Source of the DNA: Ancylobacter tetraedralis
GTDB taxonomy: Bacteria; Pseudomonadota; Alphaproteobacteria; Rhizobiales; Xanthobacteraceae
Length of the DNA stretch: 64,000 nucleotides
Direction: 5' to 3'
Assembly (NCBI RefSeq): GCF_014195655.1
Contig: NZ_JACICD010000010.1
Span: 1 to 64,000 of the forward strand
Shown: piece after piece, positions 1 to 9,696 of the stretch
Layout: every line of letters begins with the position of its first letter
How positions within the stretch are numbered: the first letter of the stretch is position 1
Translations under genes and position numbers: made by a program
The notes under the pieces: model-generated
Seen by the model: only the letters and a program-made list of their open reading frames with translations
Database searches by the model: none
Told to the model about the DNA's origin: nothing

Positions 1-131
1 CCCGACGCCAACCCAGCACCCGAAGCCACAAAAACCTCAGCCCCTAGGCCGACATAACGCTTAACCGTGTCCGCAGACGCAGACACCCGTGGCTCGACGG
101 CAGCCGTCTCACGCAACACGGACAGACGCAT
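1..131 (-). CDS. pntA: NAD(P) transhydrogenase subunit alpha, 5' end only
   Basis: Only the first 43 codons are in the window; the gene continues past the left edge. The reading begins MRLSVLRETAAVEPRV and goes on with DTVKRYVGLGAEVFVASGAG, the N-terminal Rossmann-like start of the alpha subunit of proton-translocating NAD(P) transhydrogenase (AlaDh/PNT family). That enzyme transfers hydride from NADH to NADP at the cytoplasmic face of the inner membrane. A strong ribosome binding site (GGGAGGAA) lies 6 bases before the ATG. It is divergent from pyk. The family call rests on a short stretch but the pattern is distinctive. Confidence 0.8.
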   Translation of the reverse strand, partial: MRLSVLRETAAVEPRVSASADTVKRYVGLGAEVFVASGAGLAS

Positions 132-614
132 TAGCTTCCTCCCATCAAAGGCCGTTAGCCGGCTGTTCTTCAATTTTGCGGCGCATCGGCCCGCCCGGAA
201 GGCGCCCGCATGCGCGTTCCCCACCACAAATCCATGCCATCCGCGCGTCGTCGACGCCGATAGTCCAGCCTGAGTACAGAGAGCTTCCGCAGTCTGTCTC
301 TATTGGTATACAGAATTCCGAATGCCAGCAAGTTGATTCCGTGGCCGGAAGCTATATGAAACAGCCACCGTCAGGCGCTTGTGTCGTCGGCGGTTGTCAA
401 CATGCGGCCATGCGCGCGGGTTAAGCTCGCCGCGCAAGAGTTGCACAAGATAACAACATATTCGAGACCTCGCTCCGCGTTGAAGTGAATACGCTGCACC
501 GCCAGATCCTGACGCTGCGGTGCAGTATATCTCGCATGAGACAGAAACGGGGTTTTCGGTTCATATGAGAACACGCTGACCGGTGCGCCGGCGCGCGTCA
601 TCACGGAGGAAACC
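132..614. other. Intergenic region between pntA and pyk
   Basis: This 483-base divergent spacer carries no convincing gene. The short open frames in it are Arg/Ser/Pro-rich and lack ribosome binding sites. It should hold the promoters of both pntA and pyk. Visible structure: a near-palindromic ATTGGTATACAGAAT at 301-315, loosely like a GntR-family operator, and a 9-bp inverted repeat at 494-525 listed separately. A GGAGGAAACC ribosome binding site precedes the pyk ATG. Confidence 0.6.
494..525. repeat. 9-bp inverted repeat in the pyk leader
   Basis: CTGCACCGC and GCGGTGCAG form a perfect inverted repeat separated by 14 bases, about 90 bases before the pyk start. It could be a transcript-leader hairpin or a repressor operator. 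No U-tract follows, so it does not look like a terminator. Confidence 0.5.
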
Positions 615-2165
<1,551 letters not shown>

Positions 2166-2187
2166 GCCGCCTTCCCGGCGAGAACGG

Positions 2188-2214
2188 AAAGGCCCTCCCC
2201 GCGGAGGGCCTTTT
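2188..2214. terminator. Rho-independent terminator after pyk
   Basis: GGCCCTCC and GGAGGGCC form an 8-bp GC stem with a 4-base loop, flanked by AAA on the left and TTTT on the right. It can act in both directions, serving pyk and the convergent acetyltransferase gene. Confidence 0.85.
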
Positions 2215-2783
2215 CATGTCGGGGGCTGGCGCTCCGGCAGGTTCGCCGCGCCCTCCCCGAGCGGACGCTGCATCAGCACCGAATCCACCCATCGCCCGAA
2301 CTTGAAGCCGACATCGCGCAGCAGGCCGGCCTCCGTGAAACCGTGACGGCGGTGCAGCGCGATCGAACCGGCATTGCCGCTATTGCCGATCACCGCGATC
2401 ATCTGCCGCCAGGGGCCGGCCTCGCAGCGGGCGATGAGACCGCCCAGCAACCGACTGCCAATGCCCTGCCCGCCGCGCCCCGGCGCGACATAGACGGAAT
2501 CCTCCAGCGTGAAGCGATAGGCGGGCCGAGGCCGGTAGGCGGTGGCGTAGGCATAGCCGACCACCTCCCCGTCGATCTCCGCCACGAGATAGGGCAGGCC
2601 GGCGGCCAGCACCGCGCCCCGCCGCGCACCCATCTCGTCGAGGCTCGGCGGCACCTCCTCGAAAGAGGCGAGGCCATTGAGCACATGGTGGGCGTAGATC
2701 GTCGCCACGGCCGCCATGTCCGCTGCGCGCGCATCGCGCAGATGGAGGCGGCTGTCGGCGGCGCGGTCATCGGGGGCAGGCAT
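2214..2783 (-). CDS. GNAT-family N-acetyltransferase, phosphinothricin acetyltransferase type
   Basis: A 189-residue single-domain acetyltransferase that should move acetyl from acetyl-CoA to a small amine such as phosphinothricin or methionine sulfoximine. Seen: the N-terminal LRDARAADMAAVATIYAHHV, the Pat/Bar-type ASFEEVPPSLDEM, the acetyl-CoA loop VYVAPGRGGQGIGSRLL and IALHRRHGFTEAGLLRDVGFKFGRW. The start at MPAPDD is chosen because family similarity begins there; a longer open frame to 3155 overlaps the transpeptidase gene and is not family-like. Exact substrate is unknown. Confidence 0.85.
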   Translation of the reverse strand: MPAPDDRAADSRLHLRDARAADMAAVATIYAHHVLNGLASFEEVPPSLDEMGARRGAVLAAGLPYLVAEIDGEVVGYAYATAYRPRPAYRFTLEDSVYVAPGRGGQGIGSRLLGGLIARCEAGPWRQMIAVIGNSGNAGSIALHRRHGFTEAGLLRDVGFKFGRWVDSVLMQRPLGEGAANLPERQPPT

Positions 2784-2866
2784 GGGAAGGACCGTGTTGG
2801 GGAGGCGAAAGGCGCCGTGCCATTTCGAGCTGTCGGGCGCCGCCGTATCGTATCGCGCGCCCGCGC

Positions 2867-3937
2867 CTATTGCTCCGCCGAGGCGGTCTCCGCGCCGCGA
2901 TAGGGGTCGGCCAGCGCCGCATCGGGCTGGCTGACCGGCACCTGGCCCGAGGTCAGCGAGGCGAGCTTCTCCGGGCCTCCCCGACGCAGCACGTCGCGGA
3001 ACATCGGGTGCATGCCACCATCCACATAGGGGCCGGCCAGCTCGGGATTGACGGAGGCGATGGCGGCGGCCTCGGCGAAATCGGCGACCTCGCGCTGCTG
3101 CACGCGCTGGACGATCTCCACGCTGGTGGGCTCCACCACCGGCTCGGCCGGGCATGGGCCCAGCGGATCGAGCCCCGGCTCGGCCGGGCTGCCGGCGGGG
3201 GTGAAGCGATAGCGCCCGCCGCAGGCCGACACGACGGGCGGCTGGCGGGTGAGATTGAAGTAATCCACCCCCTCCTTGAGATTGCGCCAGAACGCCACAT
3301 TGGGGTCGTTGCGGTGCGCCGCGAAATTGGCCGGCGTCATGCGGAAGGGCAGCGCCTGCACCGGGAAGCTCTGCTGGCCGCCCTTCAATGCCTCGCGCCC
3401 CAGCGCGTAGATCTCGGCGACACCGTTATTGGTCATGGCGTAGCAGCCGGCCGAGGTGCAGGCGCCATGCACCATCAGCGCGCTGCCGGTATAGCCGAGC
3501 GCGCTTTCCAGCGGATTGGGATAGCCGAGATTGAAGGAGAGGTAGAATTGCGAGCGCGGGTTCAGCTGCGCGGGGGTGATCGTGTAGAAGCCTTCCGGCG
3601 CCTGCCGGTCGCCCTCCTGCGTCTTCGGCCCGAGCTTTCCCGACCAGCGGCACATCGGATAGGTCTTGAGGAGCGCATAGGTGCCGCGATTGGTGCGCTT
3701 CCACACCTCCAGCTCGCTCTCCTGCTTGTAGATGCGGATCAGGATCGGATCGGCCGGGGTCATGCCCTTGGCGGTCATCTCCGACACGATCTTGTCGTTG
3801 AGCGGCACCGAGCCGCGATCGTCGCCGCGATCGCCCACGCAGCCCGCCAGACCGGCGGACAGCACGAGGGCGGCGAGCAGACCCCATCTGGCCAGCAGCT
3901 TCACTACCAATGCCGCGCTCCCGACAGATCCCCACAC
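2867..3937 (-). CDS. YafK-type L,D-transpeptidase family lipoprotein
   Basis: A YkuD-fold protein of the YafK branch, acting on peptidoglycan cross-links or lipoprotein attachment in the periplasm. A signal with lipobox LAGC (Cys33 from the GTG at 3937) suggests a lipoprotein. The catalytic signature is HGACTSAGCYAM with His157 and Cys165. Earlier blocks ILIRIYKQESELEVWK and GDRQAPEGFYTI are typical of the family. The true start may be the internal GTG at 3904, which gives a compact signal peptide starting with a positively charged MKLLARW. The C-terminal 100 residues are not conserved to my eye. Confidence 0.85.
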   Translation of the reverse strand: MWGSVGSAALVVKLLARWGLLAALVLSAGLAGCVGDRGDDRGSVPLNDKIVSEMTAKGMTPADPILIRIYKQESELEVWKRTNRGTYALLKTYPMCRWSGKLGPKTQEGDRQAPEGFYTITPAQLNPRSQFYLSFNLGYPNPLESALGYTGSALMVHGACTSAGCYAMTNNGVAEIYALGREALKGGQQSFPVQALPFRMTPANFAAHRNDPNVAFWRNLKEGVDYFNLTRQPPVVSACGGRYRFTPAGSPAEPGLDPLGPCPAEPVVEPTSVEIVQRVQQREVADFAEAAAIASVNPELAGPYVDGGMHPMFRDVLRRGGPEKLASLTSGQVPVSQPDAALADPYRGAETASAEQ

Positions 3938-4095
3938 AGCCGGGCGAAAGCCCGGATACGCCGCCAGCCCGCGTCCCGGACCGGCATCGCGCGTGATGAT
4001 GCCCCTGAATTTATGAAGAAAGTGACGCCATCACGGCGGGCCTCGCCAAATCACCAGCTGCCGTTGCGCGAGGGCGCGCCGGCCGGGGAGCCGGC

Positions 4096-4722
4096 TCACG
4101 GGGTCGTGACCTCGCGCGCCACAAGGCGCTTCAGCTTGCCGAGCTGGATGTCCTGCGGCTCATGCATGTCGAGCGTCGAGACGAAGCGGCCGTCGGCTCC
4201 CATGAGATAGACCAGAGCGGTGTGGTCCATCGTGTAGCTGTCGCCGGTCGGCACCTTGCGGGCATAGGCGCGGAAATTGCCGAGCATGCCCGCCACCGCG
4301 TCCGGCGTGCCGGTCAGCGCGGTGATGCGGGGGTCGAAGGACGAGAGGTAGAGCTTGAGCTGGCCAACCGTGTCGCGCGCGGGGTCGACGGTGACGAACA
4401 ATACGCGCAGGCGCTCGGCATCGGGGCCGAGCGCGGCCATCAGCTGGGTGAGCCCGTAAAGCGTGGTCGGGCAGACATCCGGGCAATGGGTGAAGCCGAA
4501 GAACAGCGCATAGGGCCGGCCCGCGAGGTCGCGCTCGCTCACCGCGCGCCCGTCCTGGTCGGTCAGCGCGAAGGGCCCGCCCAGTTCGGCCACGTCGACC
4601 AGCGGCTGAATGGCCGCCGCCGGCGGAACCGGCCGGCCGCGCTCGGCCAACAGCAGGGCGAACGCGGCACCGGCCACCAGAACCAGCCCCCACAGGATCC
4701 AACGCAGCCGTCTCACACTCAT
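4096..4722 (-). CDS. SCO1/SenC-family copper chaperone
   Basis: Membrane-anchored thioredoxin-fold protein that delivers copper to the CuA site of cytochrome c oxidase or acts as a thiol reductant. It has 208 residues: one N-terminal transmembrane anchor (residues 7-26), the metal motif CPDVCP (Cys80 and Cys84), and the distal copper ligand His167 in MDHTALVYL. All three ligands are present. No oxidase genes are adjacent, so the partner cannot be read from context. Confidence 0.93.
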   Translation of the reverse strand: MSVRRLRWILWGLVLVAGAAFALLLAERGRPVPPAAAIQPLVDVAELGGPFALTDQDGRAVSERDLAGRPYALFFGFTHCPDVCPTTLYGLTQLMAALGPDAERLRVLFVTVDPARDTVGQLKLYLSSFDPRITALTGTPDAVAGMLGNFRAYARKVPTGDSYTMDHTALVYLMGADGRFVSTLDMHEPQDIQLGKLKRLVAREVTTP

Positions 4723-4932
4723 TCTCCCGCACCGATCATGGCCCCGCCGGGAAGTGACCTAGCGGGAGCCACCCCGTCAATTCACGAAGAGGACGCCTCC
4801 CCCGGCCTGTGGACGGCCGCCGGTGGCGGCGCGAACCCGTTGCTGCCGCGCGTGCGAGGGTATTAGCTTCCCCCGGTTGCCGGGCGCGTGCCCGCAACCC
4901 GCCCGCCTCGCGACCACCGGAACGCCCGCGCC

Positions 4933-6069
4933 ATGCCCGCTCCCGCCGCCCTGCCCGCTCATGCACGCGTCACCTCGCTGGACGGGCTGCGCGGCGTCGC
5001 CGCCTGCGCGGTGGTGGCCTTCCACTTCTTCTACGCCTTCGCGCCCACGCCCTTCCTCTATGCCGAGCGCCCGCCGTTCGGCCTGTTCCGCACGCCGCTC
5101 GCCTTTTTCTGGAATGGCGATTTCGCGGTGGCGGTGTTCTTCGTGCTGTCCGGCTTCGTGCTGGCGGCCTCAGCGCCGCGCAGCCTCGCCGAGGCGCCGA
5201 TCATGATCGGCCTGCGCTACCTGCGGCTCGGCGTGCCGGCCCTGATCTCCTCGATCCTCGCCTGGGCCTGGCTCACCGGCTTTCCCCATGCCGCGAGCGG
5301 CGCGCAGGCGATCAGCGGCAGCCGCTGGTTCCGCTGGACCTATCAGCCCCCTATTCCTCCGCTCTCGCAGGCGATGTGGGAAGGCGGCATCGGCGTTTTC
5401 CTGCAAGGCACCACGCGCTTCAACAACCCGCTCTGGACCATGCAGGCGGAATTCTTCGGCTCGCTGCTGATCTACGGCTCCTACGCGCTGCTCCGGGGCC
5501 GGGTGCGGCCATGGGCGATGGCGGCCGGGCTCGTCGGCTTCGGCGTGGCCGAACTCTATTTTCTCATGGCCTTCTGCGGCGGCGCGCTGATCTATGAACG
5601 GCGCGGGCAACTGGGCGAGCGGCGCCTCGCCGGCGCCCTGCTCGCCGTGGCCGGCCTCGTGCTCGGCGCCACCTTTCCCGCCCCCGCGGCGGGACCGGAC
5701 CTTGCCGCGCAGATCTTCGCCCGGCTTGGCGCGGACGGCGTCCGCGAGATCGGCGCCATGTTCCTCGTCGCGGCGGTGCTGATGACGGCGCCGCTGCGCG
5801 CACTGTTCGAGAGCGCGCCGCTGCAGAAGATCGGCGAACTGTCCTTCCCGATCTATCTCGTGCACGTGCCGCTGATCGTGGCGCCGGCCTCGGCGATCTT
5901 CGTGGCGCTGAGCCCGATGTCGCCACTGGGCCTTGCCGCGCTGTTCGCCGGCACCTGCGCGGCGGCGCTGGCGCTGGCGGTCGTCTTCCTCATAGCGGTG
6001 GAGCGGCCGGTGCTGGCCGGGCTGAAGGCGCTGCGTCGGCGGGTGCGCGCCCGGCTTGCCGCGCCCTGA
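4933..6069 (+). CDS. Acyltransferase family 3 membrane protein
   Basis: Integral-membrane O-acyltransferase of the OafA/NodX/ExoZ family, which transfers acetyl or similar groups to surface glycans. Seen: the N-terminal signature TSLDGLRGVAACAVVAFHFF with the conserved Arg and His, several hydrophobic helices, PLWTMQAEFFGSLL, and FPIYLVHVPL near the C terminus. The start ATG at 4933 directly precedes the signature; a GTG at 4888 would add 15 unconserved residues. The gene converges on bcsN with only 6 bases between, so a role in modifying an exported polysaccharide is possible but unproven. Confidence 0.9.
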   Translation: MPAPAALPAHARVTSLDGLRGVAACAVVAFHFFYAFAPTPFLYAERPPFGLFRTPLAFFWNGDFAVAVFFVLSGFVLAASAPRSLAEAPIMIGLRYLRLGVPALISSILAWAWLTGFPHAASGAQAISGSRWFRWTYQPPIPPLSQAMWEGGIGVFLQGTTRFNNPLWTMQAEFFGSLLIYGSYALLRGRVRPWAMAAGLVGFGVAELYFLMAFCGGALIYERRGQLGERRLAGALLAVAGLVLGATFPAPAAGPDLAAQIFARLGADGVREIGAMFLVAAVLMTAPLRALFESAPLQKIGELSFPIYLVHVPLIVAPASAIFVALSPMSPLGLAALFAGTCAAALALAVVFLIAVERPVLAGLKALRRRVRARLAAP

Positions 6070-6075
6070 CGCGTT

Positions 6076-7242
6076 CTACTGGCTCGGCACCGGATAGGCG
6101 GAAGCGCCCGGCACCAGCCGGATGGGGTCGCCCACCGCGCCACCGGTCGCGGCCGGCGCGTAATTGGTGGTGCCCGGCAGGACCGGCGGCCGGCTGAAGG
6201 GCGAGGCCTCGCCCTCCGACTGCACCGCGCGCGAGGGCGCAGGAGTGACCACCGCGCCCGGCTGCACCACGCCGGGTGTCACCGTGGCGCGCGAACTCGG
6301 GGCCATCTGGCCCGAAGCCGCCGGGCCCGGCACCTGCGGATAGCCATCCGCGGGGTCGACGAGATTGCCCTGGGGATAACCCATGGGCTCCCCCCCCGAA
6401 TAGACCGGCTCCGCCGGCGGAACGGAACTGCCGTAGCGGCGGGCCGGCCGGGCGCGGGCGGGCGCGGCCTGCGAGCGATCGGGGCCGAGCCAGCCATCGA
6501 GCACCGTGCCATCACCCGTCAGGCCAGAGGGATAGGCCAGCGGACCGCCGACCTGCCCCAGGCCCTCGGGCTCCCCCACCGGCCGGCCATAGGGCTGCCA
6601 GGACTGCGGCAGGAAATAGCCATTGATCGAGAAGCGATACATGAGCCGCAGCAGGTCCTGCTCGCTGGCGCCGATCTGGCACATGCGCAGGCGCAGCGCG
6701 AGCACCGCGCCCGAGCGTATGAACGCATACATGGGCGTCTGCGAATTGATGCGCTGCCAGCCATAGATGCACAACTCGCCGTTGCCGGCATTGCCGATGG
6801 CGTAGTTGAACGGCCCATAGCGGTTCTGCACGAAATAGTTCGAGACATGCATGGTGACGCCCGGCATGCGCTCGAGCATCTCGTCATCGAGCACTTCGTC
6901 GTTGAGCCAGTCGTCCTTGCGCAGGTTTTCCGAACCGGTGCGCCCCTTCACCGGGCCGAAGAACACCGCATAGATGGCATTCTGCCCGACCGTACGGGAA
7001 TGGGTCTCGAAGACGATCTCCTGCTGCACCGCGTTGAGATAATCGGTCTCCAGAACGGCGAGCACGCGCGGCGCGGCGCCCGGCTCCGGCAGCACGAGCG
7101 CCTCCGTGACCGGAACCTGTACTGTGGCCGTCGCGACCTGCGGACTGCCTCGCCACGCCACGGGCGCACAACCCGCCGCCAGCAATCCGACGGAGACGGC
7201 AAGACACCCGAGCAGAGGTATTCGCGTGTTCCGCCTAGTCAT
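6076..7242 (-). CDS. bcsN: Cellulose biosynthesis protein BcsN
   Basis: A lipoprotein found in Hyphomicrobiales cellulose clusters; its exact role is not established. The N terminus MTRRNTRIPLLGCLAVSVGL is followed by a lipobox LAAGC. The conserved body includes YLNAVQQEIVFETHSRTVGQ and the segment around NYAIGNAGNGELCIYGWQ, followed by a Pro/Gly-rich C-terminal half of low complexity. ATG at 7242 has GAAGGG just upstream; a GTG at 7257 is the alternative. The gene is divergent from bcsA, so both may share control elements in the 246-base gap. Confidence 0.85.
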   Translation of the reverse strand: MTRRNTRIPLLGCLAVSVGLLAAGCAPVAWRGSPQVATATVQVPVTEALVLPEPGAAPRVLAVLETDYLNAVQQEIVFETHSRTVGQNAIYAVFFGPVKGRTGSENLRKDDWLNDEVLDDEMLERMPGVTMHVSNYFVQNRYGPFNYAIGNAGNGELCIYGWQRINSQTPMYAFIRSGAVLALRLRMCQIGASEQDLLRLMYRFSINGYFLPQSWQPYGRPVGEPEGLGQVGGPLAYPSGLTGDGTVLDGWLGPDRSQAAPARARPARRYGSSVPPAEPVYSGGEPMGYPQGNLVDPADGYPQVPGPAASGQMAPSSRATVTPGVVQPGAVVTPAPSRAVQSEGEASPFSRPPVLPGTTNYAPAATGGAVGDPIRLVPGASAYPVPSQ

Positions 7243-7488
7243 GAGCCCTTCAAGCACCGGTGCCGTGGCCGAGCCGACGACCTCCCCGCCTTCAATCCAA
7301 GAAAACGTCGCGTGAATCCCAGCGAATCACTTGCGCGATCGGACCTTAGCCTGACGCTAACCACGGTGGAATCGATCAATGTGCGACGCACGTACGGGAG
7401 GGATAGATTTCCTCAACCTCTAAGGGTTAAGACACCTCAGAAAGCATGTCAGAGCGCGGCCAGTGCCCGCAACCGAGGCGGAGAGAGT

Positions 7489-9696
7489 ATGCGCAAGGCA
7501 TGGGTTGCCGGCTTGTGGGCGATCGCCTCCTTGATCGTGGTCTTCCTCATCACGCTGCCGATCAGCCTTCAGGCGCACCTCATAGCCGGCTGCATCGTCG
7601 TGCTGGCGATGATCGTGCTGAAGACGTTCGGGCCGCCGGTGGGCATTTTCCGCATGATCGCGCTGGCGCTCGGCACCGCCATCGTGCTGCGCTATGTCTA
7701 CTGGCGCACCACCAGCACCCTGCCCCCGATCACCGAGCTGGGCAATTTCACCATCGGCTTCATGCTGTATATCGGCGAGATGTACAGCGTGTTCATGCTG
7801 TTCCTCAGCCTGTTCGTGGTGTCCTCGCCGATGCCCGAGCGCAAGGCGCCGCCGATTCCGGAAGGCGAGGTCCCCAAGGTCGACATCTTCGTACCCTCCT
7901 ATAACGAGGATCCGGATCTGCTCGCCTCCACCCTGTCGGCAGCGCTGAGCATCGACTATCCCGTCGACCGCTTCACCGTGTGGCTGCTGGATGACGGCGG
8001 CACCGACCAGAAATGCGAGCAGGATGACAGCGTCAAGGCGCTGGAAGCCCAGAAGCGCCGGGTCGAATTGCAGCGCATCTGCGACGGGCTGGGCTGCCGC
8101 TACCTCACGCGAGCGCGCAATGAGCACGCCAAGGCGGGCAATCTCAATAACGGCCTGAAGCATTCGGATGGCGACCTGGTCGCCGTGTTCGACGCCGATC
8201 ATGCCCCGACGCGCGATTTCCTCAAGCAGACGGTGGGCTATTTCCTGGAGCAGGAGAACCTGTTCCTGGTGCAGACGCCGCATTTCTTCATCAATCCCGA
8301 CCCGCTGGAACGCAACCTCAACACCTTCGATTTCATGCCGTCCGAGAACGAGATGTTCTACGGCATCATCCAGCGCGGCCTCGACAAGTGGGACTCCGCC
8401 TTCTTCTGCGGCTCGGCGGCGCTGGTGAACCGCAAGGCGCTGGCCGAGACCAACGGCTTCCAGGGCATCACCATCACGGAGGACGCGGAAACCGCGCTCG
8501 AACTGCATTCGCGCGGCTGGCACTCGATCTATGTCGACCGCCCGCTGGTGGCGGGCCTGCAGCCGGAAACCTTTGCAAGCTTCATCGGGCAGCGCTCGCG
8601 CTGGGCGCAGGGCATGATGCAGATCCTGCGCTTCCACGTACCCCCGCTCAAGCGCGGCCTGAGCCTGCAGCAGCGGCTATGCTACATGTCGAGCACGCTG
8701 TTCTGGCTGTTCCCCTATCCGCGGCTCATGTTCCTCATCTCGCCGCTGTTCTACCTGTTCTTCTCGCTGGAAATCTTCAACGCCTCCGGCGCCGAGTTCT
8801 TCGCCTATACCACCACCTACATGCTGGTGAACCTGCTGATGCAGAACTACCTCTATGGCCGCTACCGCTGGCCGTGGATTTCCGAACTCTACGAATATAT
8901 CCAGGCGATCTACCTGTTGCCGGCGCTCATTTCCGTGCTGATCAACCCGAGGAAGCCGACCTTCAACGTGACGGCGAAGGGCGAGACGCTGGACGAAGGG
9001 CATGTGTCGGAAATCGGCCGGCCGTTCTTCATCATCTTCGCCGTGCTGATCGTCGCCCTTCTGGTGACGATCTGGCGGCTGCTCACCGAGCCGTTCAATG
9101 CCGATGTCATCATCGTGGTCGGCGCGTGGAACCTGCTCAACATTCTCATTGCCGGCTGCGCGCTCGGCGTCGTGTCCGAGCGGCGCAACCGCCGGCGCGC
9201 CCATCGCGTCGACCTGATGCGTCGCTGCGATCTCATTATCAACGATGTGTCCTATCCCGCCACCATCGATGACGGCTCGCTCGGTGGGGCGCGGGTGCGG
9301 CCCAATGCCAACGTGACCATGCCGGAACTGGACCGCGGCCAGCCGGCACTGCTGCGCTTCAAGCCGCTCGCCGCCAATATCCCGATCGACACGCTGCCCT
9401 TCACGATCCGCAACGCCGACCGCGACGCCGACGGCCTGCTGATCGGCGGTGAATTCGCGCCCGACCAGCCGTTGCACTACCGGCTGATTTCGGACCTCAT
9501 CTTCGCCAATTCCGACCAATGGAAGAAATTCCAGGAATCGCGCCGCAAGAATCCGGGCGTTCTGCGCGGAACGGTGTTTTTCATTCGCGTATCGCTCTTC
9601 CAGACCGGGCGCGGCCTGTCCTATCTGGTGCAGTTGCACAAGCTGTGGCGCGAACGCCACCGGCGGGCGCTTCTGGAACCGGCCAAACGCGGATGA
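7489..9696 (+). CDS. bcsA: Cellulose synthase catalytic subunit with PilZ domain
   Basis: Inner-membrane family-2 glycosyltransferase that polymerises UDP-glucose into beta-1,4-glucan and passes it across the membrane. The 735-residue product shows LDDGG (Asp168-Asp169), DAD (Asp235-Asp237), TED (Thr330-Asp332, catalytic base) and QRSRW (Gln368-Trp372). Transmembrane helices flank the catalytic domain. The C-terminal PilZ domain has RRAHR (569-573) and DGSLGG (595-600), the c-di-GMP-binding pattern, so activation by c-di-GMP is expected. The ATG at 7489 follows GGCGGAGAGAGT; open frame upstream to 6847 overlaps bcsN and is discarded. It overlaps bcsB by ATGA. Confidence 0.97.
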   Translation: MRKAWVAGLWAIASLIVVFLITLPISLQAHLIAGCIVVLAMIVLKTFGPPVGIFRMIALALGTAIVLRYVYWRTTSTLPPITELGNFTIGFMLYIGEMYSVFMLFLSLFVVSSPMPERKAPPIPEGEVPKVDIFVPSYNEDPDLLASTLSAALSIDYPVDRFTVWLLDDGGTDQKCEQDDSVKALEAQKRRVELQRICDGLGCRYLTRARNEHAKAGNLNNGLKHSDGDLVAVFDADHAPTRDFLKQTVGYFLEQENLFLVQTPHFFINPDPLERNLNTFDFMPSENEMFYGIIQRGLDKWDSAFFCGSAALVNRKALAETNGFQGITITEDAETALELHSRGWHSIYVDRPLVAGLQPETFASFIGQRSRWAQGMMQILRFHVPPLKRGLSLQQRLCYMSSTLFWLFPYPRLMFLISPLFYLFFSLEIFNASGAEFFAYTTTYMLVNLLMQNYLYGRYRWPWISELYEYIQAIYLLPALISVLINPRKPTFNVTAKGETLDEGHVSEIGRPFFIIFAVLIVALLVTIWRLLTEPFNADVIIVVGAWNLLNILIAGCALGVVSERRNRRRAHRVDLMRRCDLIINDVSYPATIDDGSLGGARVRPNANVTMPELDRGQPALLRFKPLAANIPIDTLPFTIRNADRDADGLLIGGEFAPDQPLHYRLISDLIFANSDQWKKFQESRRKNPGVLRGTVFFIRVSLFQTGRGLSYLVQLHKLWRERHRRALLEPAKRG

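Noticed and set aside
301-315. ATTGGTATACAGAAT as a GntR-type operator
   Set aside because: Half of the palindrome is degenerate and no GntR gene is near. It is kept only as a note in the intergenic entry.
67-424. Small plus-strand frames near the left edge
   Set aside because: They are Arg/Ser/Pro-rich and have no ribosome binding site. They overlap the pntA start on the minus strand.
6847-7488. In-frame extension upstream of bcsA
   Set aside because: It overlaps bcsN and has no similarity to BcsA; a good ribosome binding site marks the ATG at 7489.
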